A DNA stretch of 64,000 bases from Branchiostoma floridae. Its lineage: Eukaryota > Chordata > Leptocardii > Amphioxiformes > Branchiostomatidae. The number at the start of each line of letters is the position of its first letter. The first letter of the stretch is position 1. Positions 12,501-22,712 of the stretch are shown piece by piece. Location of the stretch: contig NC_049982.1 of the NCBI RefSeq assembly GCF_000003815.2, positions 5,299,105-5,363,104 on the forward strand, given 5' to 3'. The position numbers and the translations under genes were made by a program. The notes below the pieces were generated by a model that was not told the DNA's origin, made no database searches, and saw only the letters and a list, made by a program, of their open reading frames with translations.

Positions 12501-15500
12501 GTATTTATTGTGCTTGTGAATAAACCTTTGACCAACCGTGCGTGACAGATGAGACAGCGGCAGCGCTCGCCCTTCGGTGCGCTGGCGGGCAGGCCGTGCT
12601 CCTTGATGCAGTGCTTCTGCAGGTTGTTGCTGGCGGTGTAGCTGTTCTCACAGTACGGGCACTGCCACTTGTTGGTGAAGCGGTTGAAGTGCACGGTGTG
12701 GAGGTGCAAGGATTTCTCCTCCTGGGTTTGAGATTATTGAGTTTTAACACAATTAAAATTGAGATGTCCTTTATTGATTACCCCCTATATAGTAGGTCTA
12801 CTCTTCCAGGGCTCAGTATAAGGACATATACAATTTACCAATGCATGAAACAGATTCACACATAAGTACAAGTAGAAGTATACGACACAAATTACAGTTG
12901 TTACAGTACGGGCACTGTGAAGCGGTCAAAGTGGACGTGTGGAAGTGCAGGGATTTCTCCTCCTGGGTTTGAGTTTATTGAGTTTTATCTCATAGCATGA
13001 AAGTTCATCTGAGTTGGTATTATGGCTAAACTAAACTTAACCTAACCAACACTAAAATTGATTGGGACCTACCCCAAATTTTCAGCCAACTCCGTCAGCC
13101 TTGTTCACAGAATGGACCCGTCTACTGTAGCTTCGAATGACGTGACGTGATGTCTGAGACACATGAGTGCAGCAGAGGGTCCATTCCGTGAACAAGGCTA
13201 AAGGAGTTGGCTGAAAATTTGGGGTAAGTCCAAATCAATTTTAGTGTCGGTTAGGTTAAGTTTAGTTTATCCAAGAGTTTTAACTCAATTAAAATTGAGA
13301 TGCCCTTTATAATATTCCAGGGCTCATCAGTAAAAGGACACTATTTAAAAATGCATCAAACACACAAGCATATCATCATATGACACAAATTACAGTCAAA
13401 CATGTACAAGTGACCTCCTCTAGATAAGGACTAACTGTCCCATGTGACCACTTTTTGGTGGTCCCTTAGGCCACACCAATTCAATTTCTTGGTTCACGGA
13501 TTTGCTCGCTCCTGTTTTTTGGAAAAAAAATAAAAATAAAAGTTACCACTCAGCAAATTTTCACCATTAATGAAGCCATTCACCAACTTTCTGGTGTAGC
13601 AAATTGGCCTTTATATTATAAGCTCCTTAAAGTGTGGGTACAGGTGCTGTTACTGTACAATAATAGTGTTTTTGTACTTTTTTCAAGCTGAAAACTTTTT
13701 TTCTTTATGTTTTGGATTAGTCGTTACCTTTACCCCAACCATTTTACAATTTTTATTTTTATTTCGCCCTCTCGCTCCATATTTTTCATGAAAAAATCCG
13801 TGAACCAAGAAATTAAATTGGTGGTCCCTTAGATGATACATGCATTTCCCATTGACACAAGCTTTAATTTATAATCCTGTCTATAGTGGCCACCTGTTGA
13901 CCAAAAGACCAAAATTTATTGGTCCCCAGGGTGGTCTTCTTGGGCAGATTTGACTGTACATACAAATGCAAACCAGATAATCATACAAATTCAGACTTAA
14001 AATTAAGAATGAAGCATTCAAGATTTACCTGATCGCGCAGGGTGATGAGACATATCCTGCATGTGCGTCTCTTGCCGAGCGGATCAGAAATCGTTGGTTC
14101 TGGAGAGCTGTTGCTGCTAGAGCTCGCGCTGGCATTGCCATCAAACTGGCCACCGGGACTCGACAGGAAGGTCATGGTGGTACTCGGTTCTTTCTTGATT
14201 CTCCTTTTTCCTCCTCCAGTTAAGGAGGCTACGTCAATCTTCAGCAGCCTTGGTTTACAATCAGCTTCCCCACCAGCAAAGTCTTGGTCCCGGGATGAGT
14301 CCTCTGACGTAGAATGCTCCCCAACACTGTCTAATGCACACTGGTCATCTGCTTGCCTTTTCGATCTTTCGTCATCACTTTGGTTCTCAACCCTGCTCCA
14401 AAAATCCCCTTTCTGTTCGTCATGCACATTTTCAGGGTCGACCCATTTTGAGATTTCTACAGTCTCCAGAGAGCAAGATGCACTGCTACTTCCCAGTTCC
14501 TTTCCTTGGTCTTCCTCTCTCTCTTCCCCATTTTCCTGTGTCTTCTTTTTCCTGACACTGTAAAGAGGTACTAGTTTTACTTTCAGTTCCTGCAGCTTGA
14601 ACTTTCGTTTCCCTGGTTTACCTTGTGAAGGGTCCTTAGAATCTGTTTTGGTGACCGAATCAAAACTGCTGCCTTCTTGTGGTGAGTCCTGGCAATGCAT
14701 GATCAGACCGCTGTTTTCTTCTGGTCTTAAGACGTTAGTGCTAGACTGCTTGTCATCAATTTTCTTAGCATGATCTCCTTCTTCAGCATCCTTAAGTATG
14801 GCAATCTGACCCTCTGAGGTGTTGACGAAGTTCCACGTGAAATCTTCCTTGTCTTTTTTATAGCTTCTTTCCTGCTCGCTCTTCCACATGGGAGCTTTGG
14901 CACCGAATGCAGTGAACAGGTTACGATCAGCTGAGGAGCGCATCATGGCATCCTCTGGGGAAGCATGGCTACCCTGGCTGACAGTGAACTTCTTGTAGAC
15001 CGCATCACACAACTCCACGATGGCTGGAATCTCAAGGTAGCGTGCTACGTCCAGGTAGGCTGTCATGTGCTGCGTTTCCAGTTGCAGCTCTCCGGTGTAC
15101 ATGTAGTCTAAGATGTCCTCCACGATGTTGGCGTTCACACCGGGTAATGAGATGCTTGCGTTCTTGTTGTTGGCAGCAAACAAACTGCGGAAATACCCGC
15201 TGCAGACTGCCAAGATGGCTTTGTGACATCTAGCATGGAAAGAAAAAGATATTACAATTGATTAGACTTCAATGCCTACTTTTTTCCCATGCTGCTTAAG
15301 GAAGGGTTAAATTCAATTTCTCTCTTTAAACTCTGCCATACCAATATTCCCAGACCTCATCATGTTTTGTTTTGGTAGCCATGCTTGAATTAAAATTCTA
15401 AACAGTTGAACCCAAAAGTCTCTTTACTTGAGTTAACAATCCCTTTCAGGTTGGGCTGGAATAACCTTGCAATAGAACAATCATATGGTATTTCTAGTTT

Positions 15501-16757
15501 AAGATCCACTTACTATAGATATTGTCGTCATTGCAACATTTGACCCAAAAGCCTATACTCACTCACTGACACTCATTCACTCACAAGTTTATAATATCTG
15601 ACATTCCCAGTAATACATGTATGTATCAACTTAATCAGACATATTTCACCATATTACATCGTCAACTTCATTTGGATTCTTTACAAGTTCGCAAAGACAT
15701 AATTATTATGGTGACTACGCTTCCAAGATAAATAGGATCTCACAGGGAAAGAACAAAACAGAATGATCATGACATAAAAAAAAAGTTACCAAATGCGTGA
15801 CATTCTGTTATGGGGACAATGTCAAAGCCCTGTGCTCTGATGCCTCTTTTTAAATTCTCTGTACACAAAGCTGTCACCTTATACACAAGGATTTACCTCA
15901 ATGGACCTGAAGTGCAAATTCAAATACATCATGACATGTGACAATCCCTGCATGGCAGATATAGGAAAATATATCAAAGAAGGTTTGATGATTGTAAAAG
16001 CCTCCAATATCTGTAAGAAACTTATCCCATACTACAACTTCTGTATTAGTTAGATAAGCGTTAAATTATAGAACAGTAGTTATGTAGATGCCATACTTTG
16101 TACCCCGTACAATTGTTGTGCAATAAAACTATCTAAAACTATCTATGTTCCCACATCTTAAATCTAAAGGTCCAAACAGAAGGGTGTAACCAACTCCTGA
16201 CCATATGCACCCTCCCTCACCTGTACGCCATTAGCCGAATTACCGTAACTGTGTGCCTTTGGAAAGATTTCAGACCATTAAGGTCATTGGGACCGACCGC
16301 TTAACGTTACATTGTCATGAATCGAAACAATTTGGGGGGGGGGGGCTTCTATTACCACTCGTTTTCATATCACAGGCCTTGGAAAATATCCTTACACAAT
16401 TGAGAAAATCACAGTGCACCTGTGGATCAAAGGCATCCCACCCGGACAAAGGTGTGACCCTAGCTCACCTGTCTGTAACCCGCGTCTTTACCTCATTGTT
16501 ATGTTCGGATTAAATGCCCTATTAGTAGGTCAATGACCCCGCCCCTCTGGGGTTGTGTTTACCTGTCATTCATTCATTCGAAAACACAAGACGGAAAGGG
16601 AAAGATCGGACGAATACCTGAAGTTTTTCCCCTCCACGTTGACCGTGACGTCACAGAGGATGTCTCGGCGGCGGAGCTCGTGTAGCCGCCGCAGCAGAGA
16701 GGCGCTGTGATCGGGGAAGCGGTGCGCCGCTCGCTGCGACACGTTCGATTCCGTCAT
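9594..16757 (-). CDS. BTB/POZ protein with nine C2H2 zinc fingers
   Basis: Six exons, in transcript order: 16757-16618, 15229-14029, 12721-12537, 12123-11991, 11296-11149 and 10324-9594. Lengths sum to 846 codons (845 aa plus TAA) with all phases closing. The start ATG at 16757 opens MTESNVSQRAAHRFPDHS. The BTB domain spans roughly residues 18-125: RRRDILCDVTVNVEGKNFR is joined across intron 1 to CHKAILAVCSGYFRSLF, and LDYMYTGEL follows. An acidic, Ser/Lys-rich linker fills residues 130-435. Nine fingers follow from about residue 437; CRIC, CLIC, CPFC and CTTC are each split by an intron. BTB-zinc finger proteins are normally nuclear, DNA-binding regulators that dimerise through BTB. The tail holds a Gly-rich octapeptide repeat. 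I do not recognise a specific ZBTB orthologue. Confidence 0.9.
9836..10016 (-). repeat. coding 24-bp minisatellite in the BTB-zinc finger tail
   Basis: On the minus strand about 7.5 copies of an octapeptide, consensus GSEGTGQV, follow the last zinc finger. Units include GSDGTGQV, GSDGTGQL, GSEVIGQV, VSESMGQV, GAEVIGQV and GSEGTGQA. The frame stays open throughout. It is a low-complexity Gly/acidic segment, likely variable in length between alleles. Confidence 0.85.
10626..10782. repeat. inverted-repeat element in intron 5 of the BTB-zinc finger gene
   Basis: GGTCAAATGCCAAGGCCCCTG near 10626 is mirrored by CAGGGGCCTTCACCTTCATT with TTGGCC near 10755-10782. The arms are about 30 bp with small gaps. 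It looks like a short foldback element. Confidence 0.45.
10971..11159. mobile_element. truncated MITE flanked by a duplicated exon-5 splice donor
   Basis: The 16-mer CTCACCTGTATGGCAG occurs at 10971-10986 and again at 11144-11159. The second copy is the 3' edge of exon 5 with its donor. The 157 bp between resemble the right half of the element at 56921-57250 (GAAGACTGTGACCAC, GGTCAATCAGAATTTCATGC, GCATGCCTAGCTAAAAG). Only the element identity and the direct repeat are seen; the insertion mechanism is inferred. Confidence 0.6.
11333..11510. mobile_element. Tc1/mariner (Tigger/pogo-like) MITE
   Basis: The left end TACAGTAGAAGCCAGTTAAT and the inverted right end TACAGTAGGAGCCGCTTAAA match with few mismatches. 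Both abut TA, the expected Tc1/mariner target duplication. The CAGTRGAR-type terminus is characteristic of Tigger/pogo relatives. There is no transposase inside the roughly 175 bp, so it is non-autonomous. It lies in intron 4 of the BTB-zinc finger gene. Confidence 0.6.
11510..11690 (+). pseudogene. LINE reverse-transcriptase C-terminal fragment
   Basis: One + frame reads IYKALNNKLPPYM, then RQSTSN, a stop, then AVPKPRRETFRRAIVYW. This resembles the tail that follows the reverse transcriptase in CR1/L2-type LINEs (the LNxLPPYL and TRxSTSxxLxVP pattern). It is short, holds a stop and is truncated, so it is a relic. It lies opposite to the transcription of the host gene. Confidence 0.45.
11846..11945. 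mobile_element. short palindromic foldback element in intron 4
   Basis: TATACGTTGTCTGACCCTTG at the left is mirrored by CAAGGGTTAGACAACGTATA at the right. The interior (CTTATGACCTCAATG / GGCTTGAGGTCATGAAG) is also inverted. The 100 bp would form a near-complete hairpin. It ends about 45 bp from the donor of the neighbouring exon (11991). Confidence 0.65.
12901..12990 (-). pseudogene. partial duplicate of BTB-zinc finger exon 3 (pseudo-exon)
   Basis: The + strand stretch TTACAGTACGGGCACTG ... GGATTTCTCCTCCTGGGTTTG repeats the 5' half of exon 3 (12650-12735) including the acceptor CCCAG. On the minus strand it encodes EEKSLHFH, as in the real exon (EEKSLHLH), but a deletion breaks the frame before the CPYC finger. 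It lies 180 bp upstream of the genuine exon. The flanking intron sequence (TTAATTGTGTTAAAACTC type) is duplicated as well. Confidence 0.7.
13026..13268. mobile_element. MITE with ~90-bp terminal inverted repeats
   Basis: The left arm starts TAAACTAAACTTAACCTAAC and continues through CCCCAAATTTTCAGCCAACT and CCTTGTTCACAGAATGGACCC. The right arm is its inverted copy, ending GGTTAGGTTAAGTTTAGTTTA. A 60-bp unique centre remains. It sits inside the duplicated intron block that surrounds the exon-3 pseudo-exon, so it inserted after that duplication. Confidence 0.75.
13470..13824. mobile_element. non-autonomous DNA transposon with 8-bp target duplication
   Basis: The octamer TCCCTTAG flanks both sides (13462-13469 and 13825-13832). 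The left end CCACACCAATTCAATTTCTT is mirrored by the right end AAGAAATTAAATTGGTGG, and TTGGTTCACGGATTT is shared by both arms. An 8-bp duplication is typical of hAT elements (P and Harbinger-like groups are less likely). The 355 bp have no coding capacity. Confidence 0.7.
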
Positions 16758-18211
16758 GATGGCGGCCTCTCAAATCAAACGATATTTTGAACCTCGCCTC
16801 AGAATCTGACTAAATTCACGTGCCATGTGGAATCCTGCAACTTCGATTGGAAGTATAACCTACCCTGTAGCTTTAGAAAGGCTTGTCGGAAATTTCCTGA
16901 CCGATCAACCCTCAGTAAAAGATTTATTCATCCTCAGCACAGCCCGGCAAATCGGCGATTTCGCCGCCATACTTGTTTTGGTTGCACGGAATACTGGGAA
17001 CGAGGTCTGAGGTAAAGCATGACGTAATCAATACACATCTTGACCTTCTCTTGGTGGCAAACTCAAGGTAAAGTCACGTTTGGCGTAATAGGTGATACGT
17101 TTACATCAGTTGTTTGTCTGAATGTCAGTTTCAATGACGTATTTTAGGTGTTTTTGTCTGGCTTTCTATCTTATTAACGATGATCATTTTCTCAAGAAGG
17201 TTGGGTTTTTCCACCGGCGGAGAGTGTCAAAAACGAGGTTATCTGGTGCTAGTAACTACTAAATAAAGAACCACAAACTCGATCATTTGCACCCACATGT
17301 TCATGTTTCCCGTGCTTCTCAGTTACGGTTGTCTTATACTAGTAACATTATCGTCTAACATAATATTAAGACCCCGTTTGTTTAGTGCAGCGCCAAACAT
17401 TTATAATTCTATGTGGATGCCATCATTTGGAACTCCAAAACTGATGCAAGAGTGAAAAGCAATAATAAGTTAACGTTAACTTCACTATGAAATTTAATGT
17501 TAAGTGGTCAATGAATATATATGACACAGAGTGTGGCATGCCGAATAATAGATTCTTGTTCTTTTCATCCACATCTTCTTCGACTTTGATTTTTTTTGTG
17601 TGTGTTATACGACATTGGAATGAATCTGTTGTCGTTTTTTTTTTTCAATTTACCGCAAACAATTGCTCATTTCACAGCTGCTTTGTACGATTTACAATAT
17701 GACGTAAAACCTTTTTTTTTTCTTTTGGAAACGGACAAAAATGATGCGCGCGCCCGTGTCATCCATACTAGATAGAATCATCGTGGCCTTATCTATAACG
17801 TTATGCTGCTATACTAATGTAGGCCTTTATAACGTCTCATTGATAATAATGTGATAGTTAACTAACGTTGCATGTACATGTACTTCTAATTGCAAACTTA
17901 TGACCGACGTTATTTCATTAATTTCACCGTATATACTTGGCCTCAGCGTTAATATATACTTGGAACTGTATTTTTCACTAAGTGTTTGTCTGTGTGTTCG
18001 TCAACAAGATAACTCAAAAACGGCTGGATAACTCGGTTTCATACTTGGTGTAATTTGGTAGTGTGTGACAAAAACTGGAAATAAATAGATTTTGTGCCCC
18101 TAGTAGCGGTCTCCTAGCAGCTTTCTTTGGCACTGCAGCGGAACTTCCGGGTCTGATATCTCGTATTCTGAACAAGCTTTTGATTTTGGGCCCCCTAGCG
18201 ACTAGTTGTGA
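16758..18211. other. spacer with BTB-zinc finger promoter region
   Basis: The sequence just upstream of the minus-strand start at 16757 is relatively GC-rich with several CpGs, and ATGGCGGCC lies directly next to the start codon on the opposite strand. No TATA box was recognised. The segment 17985-18180 resembles a dispersed repeat (AACGGCTGGATAACTCGGTT). No gene was seen in the remainder. The sequence left of 18212 would include the 3' UTR of the first BBOX gene. Confidence 0.35.
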
Positions 18212-19953
18212 TTACTCCAGGATGCCCAGCTCTGCCTGCAGCACGCGCATGCGCGAGTAGACCTCGTCCCAGTCCAGGAACCCTCCCTGCAGGTGCCTGG
18301 TGCCACCAGTCGCGCTGAAGGCCGATCGGCCGTGCAGGACCCGTCTGTTGTCCAGGGCGAACATCTCTCCTGCAAGGACAAACAACGGAGCATTCTCTTA
18401 GCCTCTACCAGACTCCACTTGTCGCTAGAAAACTGATAGAAATGACACAGATAACAGACAAGATGAGTTTATAATAACCGCGCTGAAGGCCGAGCGGCCG
18501 TGCAGAACCCGCCTGTTGTCCAGGGCCAGGGGGAACATCTCTCCCTCAAGGACAAACTACAGGGAATGGTACATTCTCCTACGCATAGCTACTCTCCAAT
18601 TATAGGCAAAGGTTCAGCTCCGGCAGTTTGTTGACGTGTTTTCAGGCGTCTTTGTCAGGCTTTCTATTTTACACGGTTCGATGTGAGATTCGCTCCTGAC
18701 TTTACACGAAATAGAGGGGAACAGCCCTATGTCCCGACACCCATACATTCCGTCACCTCTATTTTAGGGCTATACATCATGACGTGCCAGTGTAACCTAG
18801 CAGACCTCTCACGTAGCTCCTCTTGTTGTCTCACCTGGCTTCATTTTAAGCTGCACAAGGTTCTCCTGGCGGTACAAGATGGCATTGAAGGCCTTCATGG
18901 CTCGGTAGAACGGCCTGATCTGGTCCAGGGGCAGGTCCATGGCGGACTCACGAAACATCGTCAAGTATTCGACGCGCTTTACCTCACCCTCATCATCTGT
19001 GCTGGATTCAACAACATGGAACACTCAGCTACTAGTAACAGACATCACACAATGAATTAAGTTCAGTAAAGAAAGTATCGGTGATTACAACACAGATGAG
19101 CTTCTAGTAATACAAGCAAACTCATAACAATAAATAAAATAAATAAGGTAGAAAATGGAATTTGCATGTCAATGATGTATAAACAAAGCAATACCTGATG
19201 ATGCGGCATCTGTTTCTGAAGTGGGACCTGTCTTTCCGCCTCCTATGGAGATAAGTGACCTTGAAGGTGTTGAGGAGTCGGAAGGCCTCTGGATTCTCTT
19301 CCCGCAGCTGGCAGGCGGCGTGGAAACCATCCGCAAGGTGACTCGTGCCCCCCTCCCCCTCGGTCTGCTGAATGAAGTGCTGCATCTGGACCTGTTGGAC
19401 GACAGCCAAAGCCGAATGTTCGTTTGTTTCTGCAGCTGGTAGCATGGGCCTCAAGATACATTTCCAAGTTACTTTCGCGGCTCAACGTTTGCGTGCAACC
19501 ATGGACGTTTGTTGTAATTTGGTGCTAAGTCATCATTGTACACAGAGCCTCGCCCGCGGCCTATTCAATATTAAATATGCAACATTCACATGCACAATAT
19601 GTAATATGCAATATGCCAATACAAAGTACAATATACATTGGGGAGGCTCTGCGATGTGTCAAATTGCAATCATTCGTCCGTTACTAAAAATATTAGCCGA
19701 TGCAAAGAAAATATAAGCCCATAAAAAAATAAAAAAGGCGAGGATGGGAGCGGAGGTTAGAAGTCATTACNNNNNNNNNNNNNNNNNNNNNNNNNNNNNN
19801 NNNNNNNNNNNNNNNNNNNNNNNNNNNNNNNNNNNNNNNNNNNNNNNNNNNNNNNNNNNNNNNNNNNNNNAGAAGGTAGAAACAGTGAGTATAGAAGATA
19901 CACACATATGCATGCAGACACACATGCGTGCGCGCGCGCGCATACACACACAG

Positions 19954-20027
<74 letters not shown>

Positions 20028-22712
20028 GATATATATACTCACCCATATACAGACGGCTTGAGAAACGACACGCGATTGGCTAGTTTCTTCACCTGCCCGA
20101 CGTCACGTGACATGTTCTGCACCAGAGCGAGGCCGACGGTGTCTAGGGTGTACATGAAGTCGTACAGAGCTCGATCGTCTGTCAGGAGCGCGGGAAACTC
20201 AAATTTGGGGAGGTTTGCTAAGATGTCAGCGCCCCACAGCTGTTTCTGAAAAAAAAATAAATGTAAGAAACTTTCTCTTGTTAATTCAGAGGCTTATGAG
20301 GACTTCTTCGGGATGGCGAAAGATAATGTTCTGTACACTATTGTACGATATAATTCAGGATTCATTCTTAAGCGGTGCTCACGTCTTTAATTTATGAACA
20401 AAAATCACAATCCTCCTCTGCTAACTTTCCCCTGCTTATTCTCCCTGTTATGTTTTTAAAGATTCACATTTATCAAGCAACAAGCAACATTGCCTATTTG
20501 GGTCTCCTCAACCAAAAGTAAGAACATACGTAAATGATAATGATAAGCACTTACATTCAATAATAACAGAAGGTAACAATAACGACATGGAAATAAACAA
20601 CTGAATAACTAAAACAAGCAGCTTCTGTACAAACGTGAGGCTAAACAACTAAGGCAACTAATAACCACCTAAATCGAACCTGCTAATTGTCCCCGGCTAA
20701 TTCTCACGTGGCCAGCTGCAGCTCATACGTGACATGCTATGAAATTTCAAAGCACCAGTCATGTGCTTATCAACGTCCAAAAGACGGAGGGCGGGGCTTT
20801 TTTTCCTACCATATTCTTCCATCGCCTCTCTCTGTCGGCCCTGGCCTGGGAACTGAAGCAGCGGTCCCGCAACCACTGCCAGTCGTACCGGCTCTGGTGT
20901 CCGTCTGGCCACGTCACGTGCAACGCGCTCTCCGTGCCTGAAAATTCCATGTTTGATTTAAGGGTTAATGACCCGCCTGTTCCTCGGNNNNNNNNNNNNN
21001 NNNNNNNNNNNNNNNNNNNNNNNNNNNNNNNNNNNNNNNNNNNNNNNNNNNNNNNNNNNNNNNNNNNNNNNNNNNNNNNNNNNNNNNCCGAGGAACAGGC
21101 GGGTCATTAACGTTATTATCATATAGCCTACTCAAACTTGCAAACTCCTGTATGACGCATAGATTCCTTGGTACTATACGTTATTCCCTCTGCTCTGGCA
21201 TATGTTTCGATCCTTTTGATTGGCCAATGCCTGTATATGTCTTACTTTCTTGAGTGTATTGCTCGTTCTGATTGGTCAGAATGAATCGACACCGGCACCG
21301 GCAGTGTCGATGCAAATCGACAACGGTGCCGGTGTCGATTCATTCTGACCAATCAGAAAGAGCGAATACACCGGCCTGGCCGGAATCTATATGTTACTGC
21401 GTCATAACCAACGTGGAACGGGGCCTTCTGATTGGTCCGCGGCGCCTGGCTATATGATAATCAAAATTATTTCCTAGCAAACCACTGAAACGTTGAAAAT
21501 TGTAAGTGTTTTCCTCACAGCCAGCGTATGTGTTAACTGTGACGTTACGTCACGTCATAGATAAAAACACCATACTAGGTTGTTGCCCTTACCTCGTGTT
21601 TCAGCCCTGGCGGGAACTATCTCCGTGTCCAGCTCTGACGTCAGAATCAGGCGGTTGCCGTACTCCGACTCGTAACACATGGGACACTGCATGGGAATAG
21701 CAGGGATCGTCGCATAAATGCAAAATTCTTCTCTAATTGCAGAGCGTTAAACTATGCAAAGAATGTCCACCTGAGGAAAACAGCTGGTCGCATGACAATG
21801 ACATACTAGTGGATGAACATTGTGATCAAATGCACATGTCACAAAGTGTTAAGGTCAATGCGGAGTCACCACTTATTCAAAATGTGGGGCACAGTAGAGT
21901 ATTCAAAATGTGGGGCACAGTAGAGGGCTAGAGGCAGAGCGGGAGCCCCGGGTCTCTGCGTACGCGTGTAAACAGAAAGCTGACGGACGACTTTAGCATA
22001 TGTCAACTGACGCCGATCTAAACGAATCTACCAGGGGAGAAACCAGAACAAAAAAGGTCTCTGCGAACGCCGCATAAAGCCACCGAGACCATTTCTGCAT
22101 TTACCAGTTTACAAATACTTAAGTACCTCCGTTCATAGGGGTATAAATCATCCTTGGTCTTACACTACACAGCGTTTTGTGGATTTGTCACTCAATGCAA
22201 TCTATCGAACCGTGCCCTGTTTTGTGCTAGTGTAAGCAAATTGGGGCAGGTTGTGGCTAAACCACAGTGCATCCAATACGGAGCCAATGTATATTCTTTT
22301 GACACACCTGACAGTTGTCCCTCAGCCAGACGTACGGGTACTTGCTCACCCCTCCCGCGGACCACTCCACCTCCACAGCGCCTTCAGCATCCGTCAACTT
22401 TACCTTTCCGATCCCCTTACCTGGAGAAGCCTCGGAATGTCCGTAAAACATGCTACATTCCCTGGCGGGCCCCAGCTGTAGGCCCTGCGGCCCCCTCGCG
22501 TGACCATTGCCCGACCAGCCGATAGGAAGGAACAGCTTTGGGGAGCTCGCGATCGGCCTGGCCGTGGCGGTTGCCTGAGACACTCCAGTGTTGGCGGCAA
22601 ATGAGGTGTATGGCCTCGTCATAAAGCGACTTATCAACTTGTTGGCTCGTTGGAGAGACACGAGCTCGAAAATACGCAGATGCGCTCCTCTCAAGCCCAC
22701 GTACAATGCCAT
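18212..22712 (-). CDS. BBOX1: gamma-butyrobetaine dioxygenase-like (BBOX1), copy 1, one exon lost in gap
   Basis: Exons in transcript order: 22712-22308, 21686-21593, 20937-20810, 20245-20043, [about 106 nt missing], 19391-19195, 19001-18835 and 18369-18212. With the missing exon the frame closes at 485 aa. BBOX1 is an Fe(II)/2-oxoglutarate dioxygenase that makes L-carnitine from gamma-butyrobetaine. The N-domain zinc ligands are visible (DNCQCPMC, and His in [11 protein letters not shown]). The second iron His is in DNRRVLHGR, and the C-terminal [14 protein letters not shown] is typical. The HxD exon should lie between 19392 and 20042, which contains the N run and a long TA repeat. The first 90 residues are Arg/Ser/Ala-rich with few acids, resembling a mitochondrial presequence, and a TAG precedes the ATG in frame. 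The gene is head to head with copy 2. TMLHE is the main alternative; the DWD tail and C-x-C-x2-C favour BBOX1. Confidence 0.87.
18479..18585 (-). pseudogene. partial duplicate of BBOX copy-1 last exon
   Basis: This stretch repeats 18313-18400, covering the 5' part of the last exon, its acceptor and adjoining intron (CGCTGAAGGCCGAGCGGCCG; GTTGTCCAGGGCC). It carries a 6-bp insertion, and the acceptor CAG has become GAG|GGAGAG. It encodes most of the LHGRSAFS segment and then runs into intron. Probably unused. Confidence 0.75.
19771..19870. other. assembly gap (100 N) in BBOX copy 1
   Basis: Exactly 100 N, the conventional size for a gap of unknown length. It lies between BBOX exons 4 and 6, where exon 5 with the HxD iron ligands is expected. 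Confidence 0.95.
19957..20022. repeat. (TA)n microsatellite
   Basis: About 32 perfect TA units next to a short GCGCGC and CA-rich tract. It lies 20 bp from the donor of BBOX copy-1 exon 4 and close to the N gap, and is probably the reason for the gap. Confidence 0.95.
20964..21111. mobile_element. inverted repeat enclosing a 100-N gap
   Basis: GTTAATGACCCGCCTGTTCC (+TCGG, 20964-20987) is followed by 100 N and then the exact 24-nt reverse complement (21088-21111). A perfect palindrome split by a gap suggests a foldback element or hairpin that the assembler could not cross. It lies in intron 2 of BBOX copy 1, 27 bp upstream of exon 3. Confidence 0.65.
21259..21368. mobile_element. foldback element with ~42-bp near-perfect arms
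   Basis: GATTGGTCAGAATGAATCGA and CACCGGCACCG on the left are mirrored on the right by CGGTGCCGGTGTCGATTCAT and TCTGACCAATC. The loop is about 22 bp. The arms carry ATTGG/CCAAT boxes, common in vertebrate and invertebrate promoters. It lies in intron 2 of BBOX copy 1. Confidence 0.65.

Noticed and set aside
14042-14563. 173-codon open frame on the + strand
   Set aside because: Antisense shadow of the acidic linker exon of the BTB-zinc finger gene, whose frame carries the recognisable domains.
16566-16617. Continuation of BTB exon 1 into YSSDLSLS
   Set aside because: Sequence after TTCAG|GTATTCG is intron; splicing to 15229 restores the BTB consensus FRCHKAILAV.
19693-20046. Long open frames rich in Ile-Tyr or containing unknown residues
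   Set aside because: They translate a TA microsatellite and an N gap; no real protein.
22257-22303. Extension of BBOX copy-1 exon 1 beyond the donor
   Set aside because: The frame runs on past CAG|GTGTGT, but the phase-0 join to CPMC reproduces the C-x-C-x2-C zinc site seen in copy 2.
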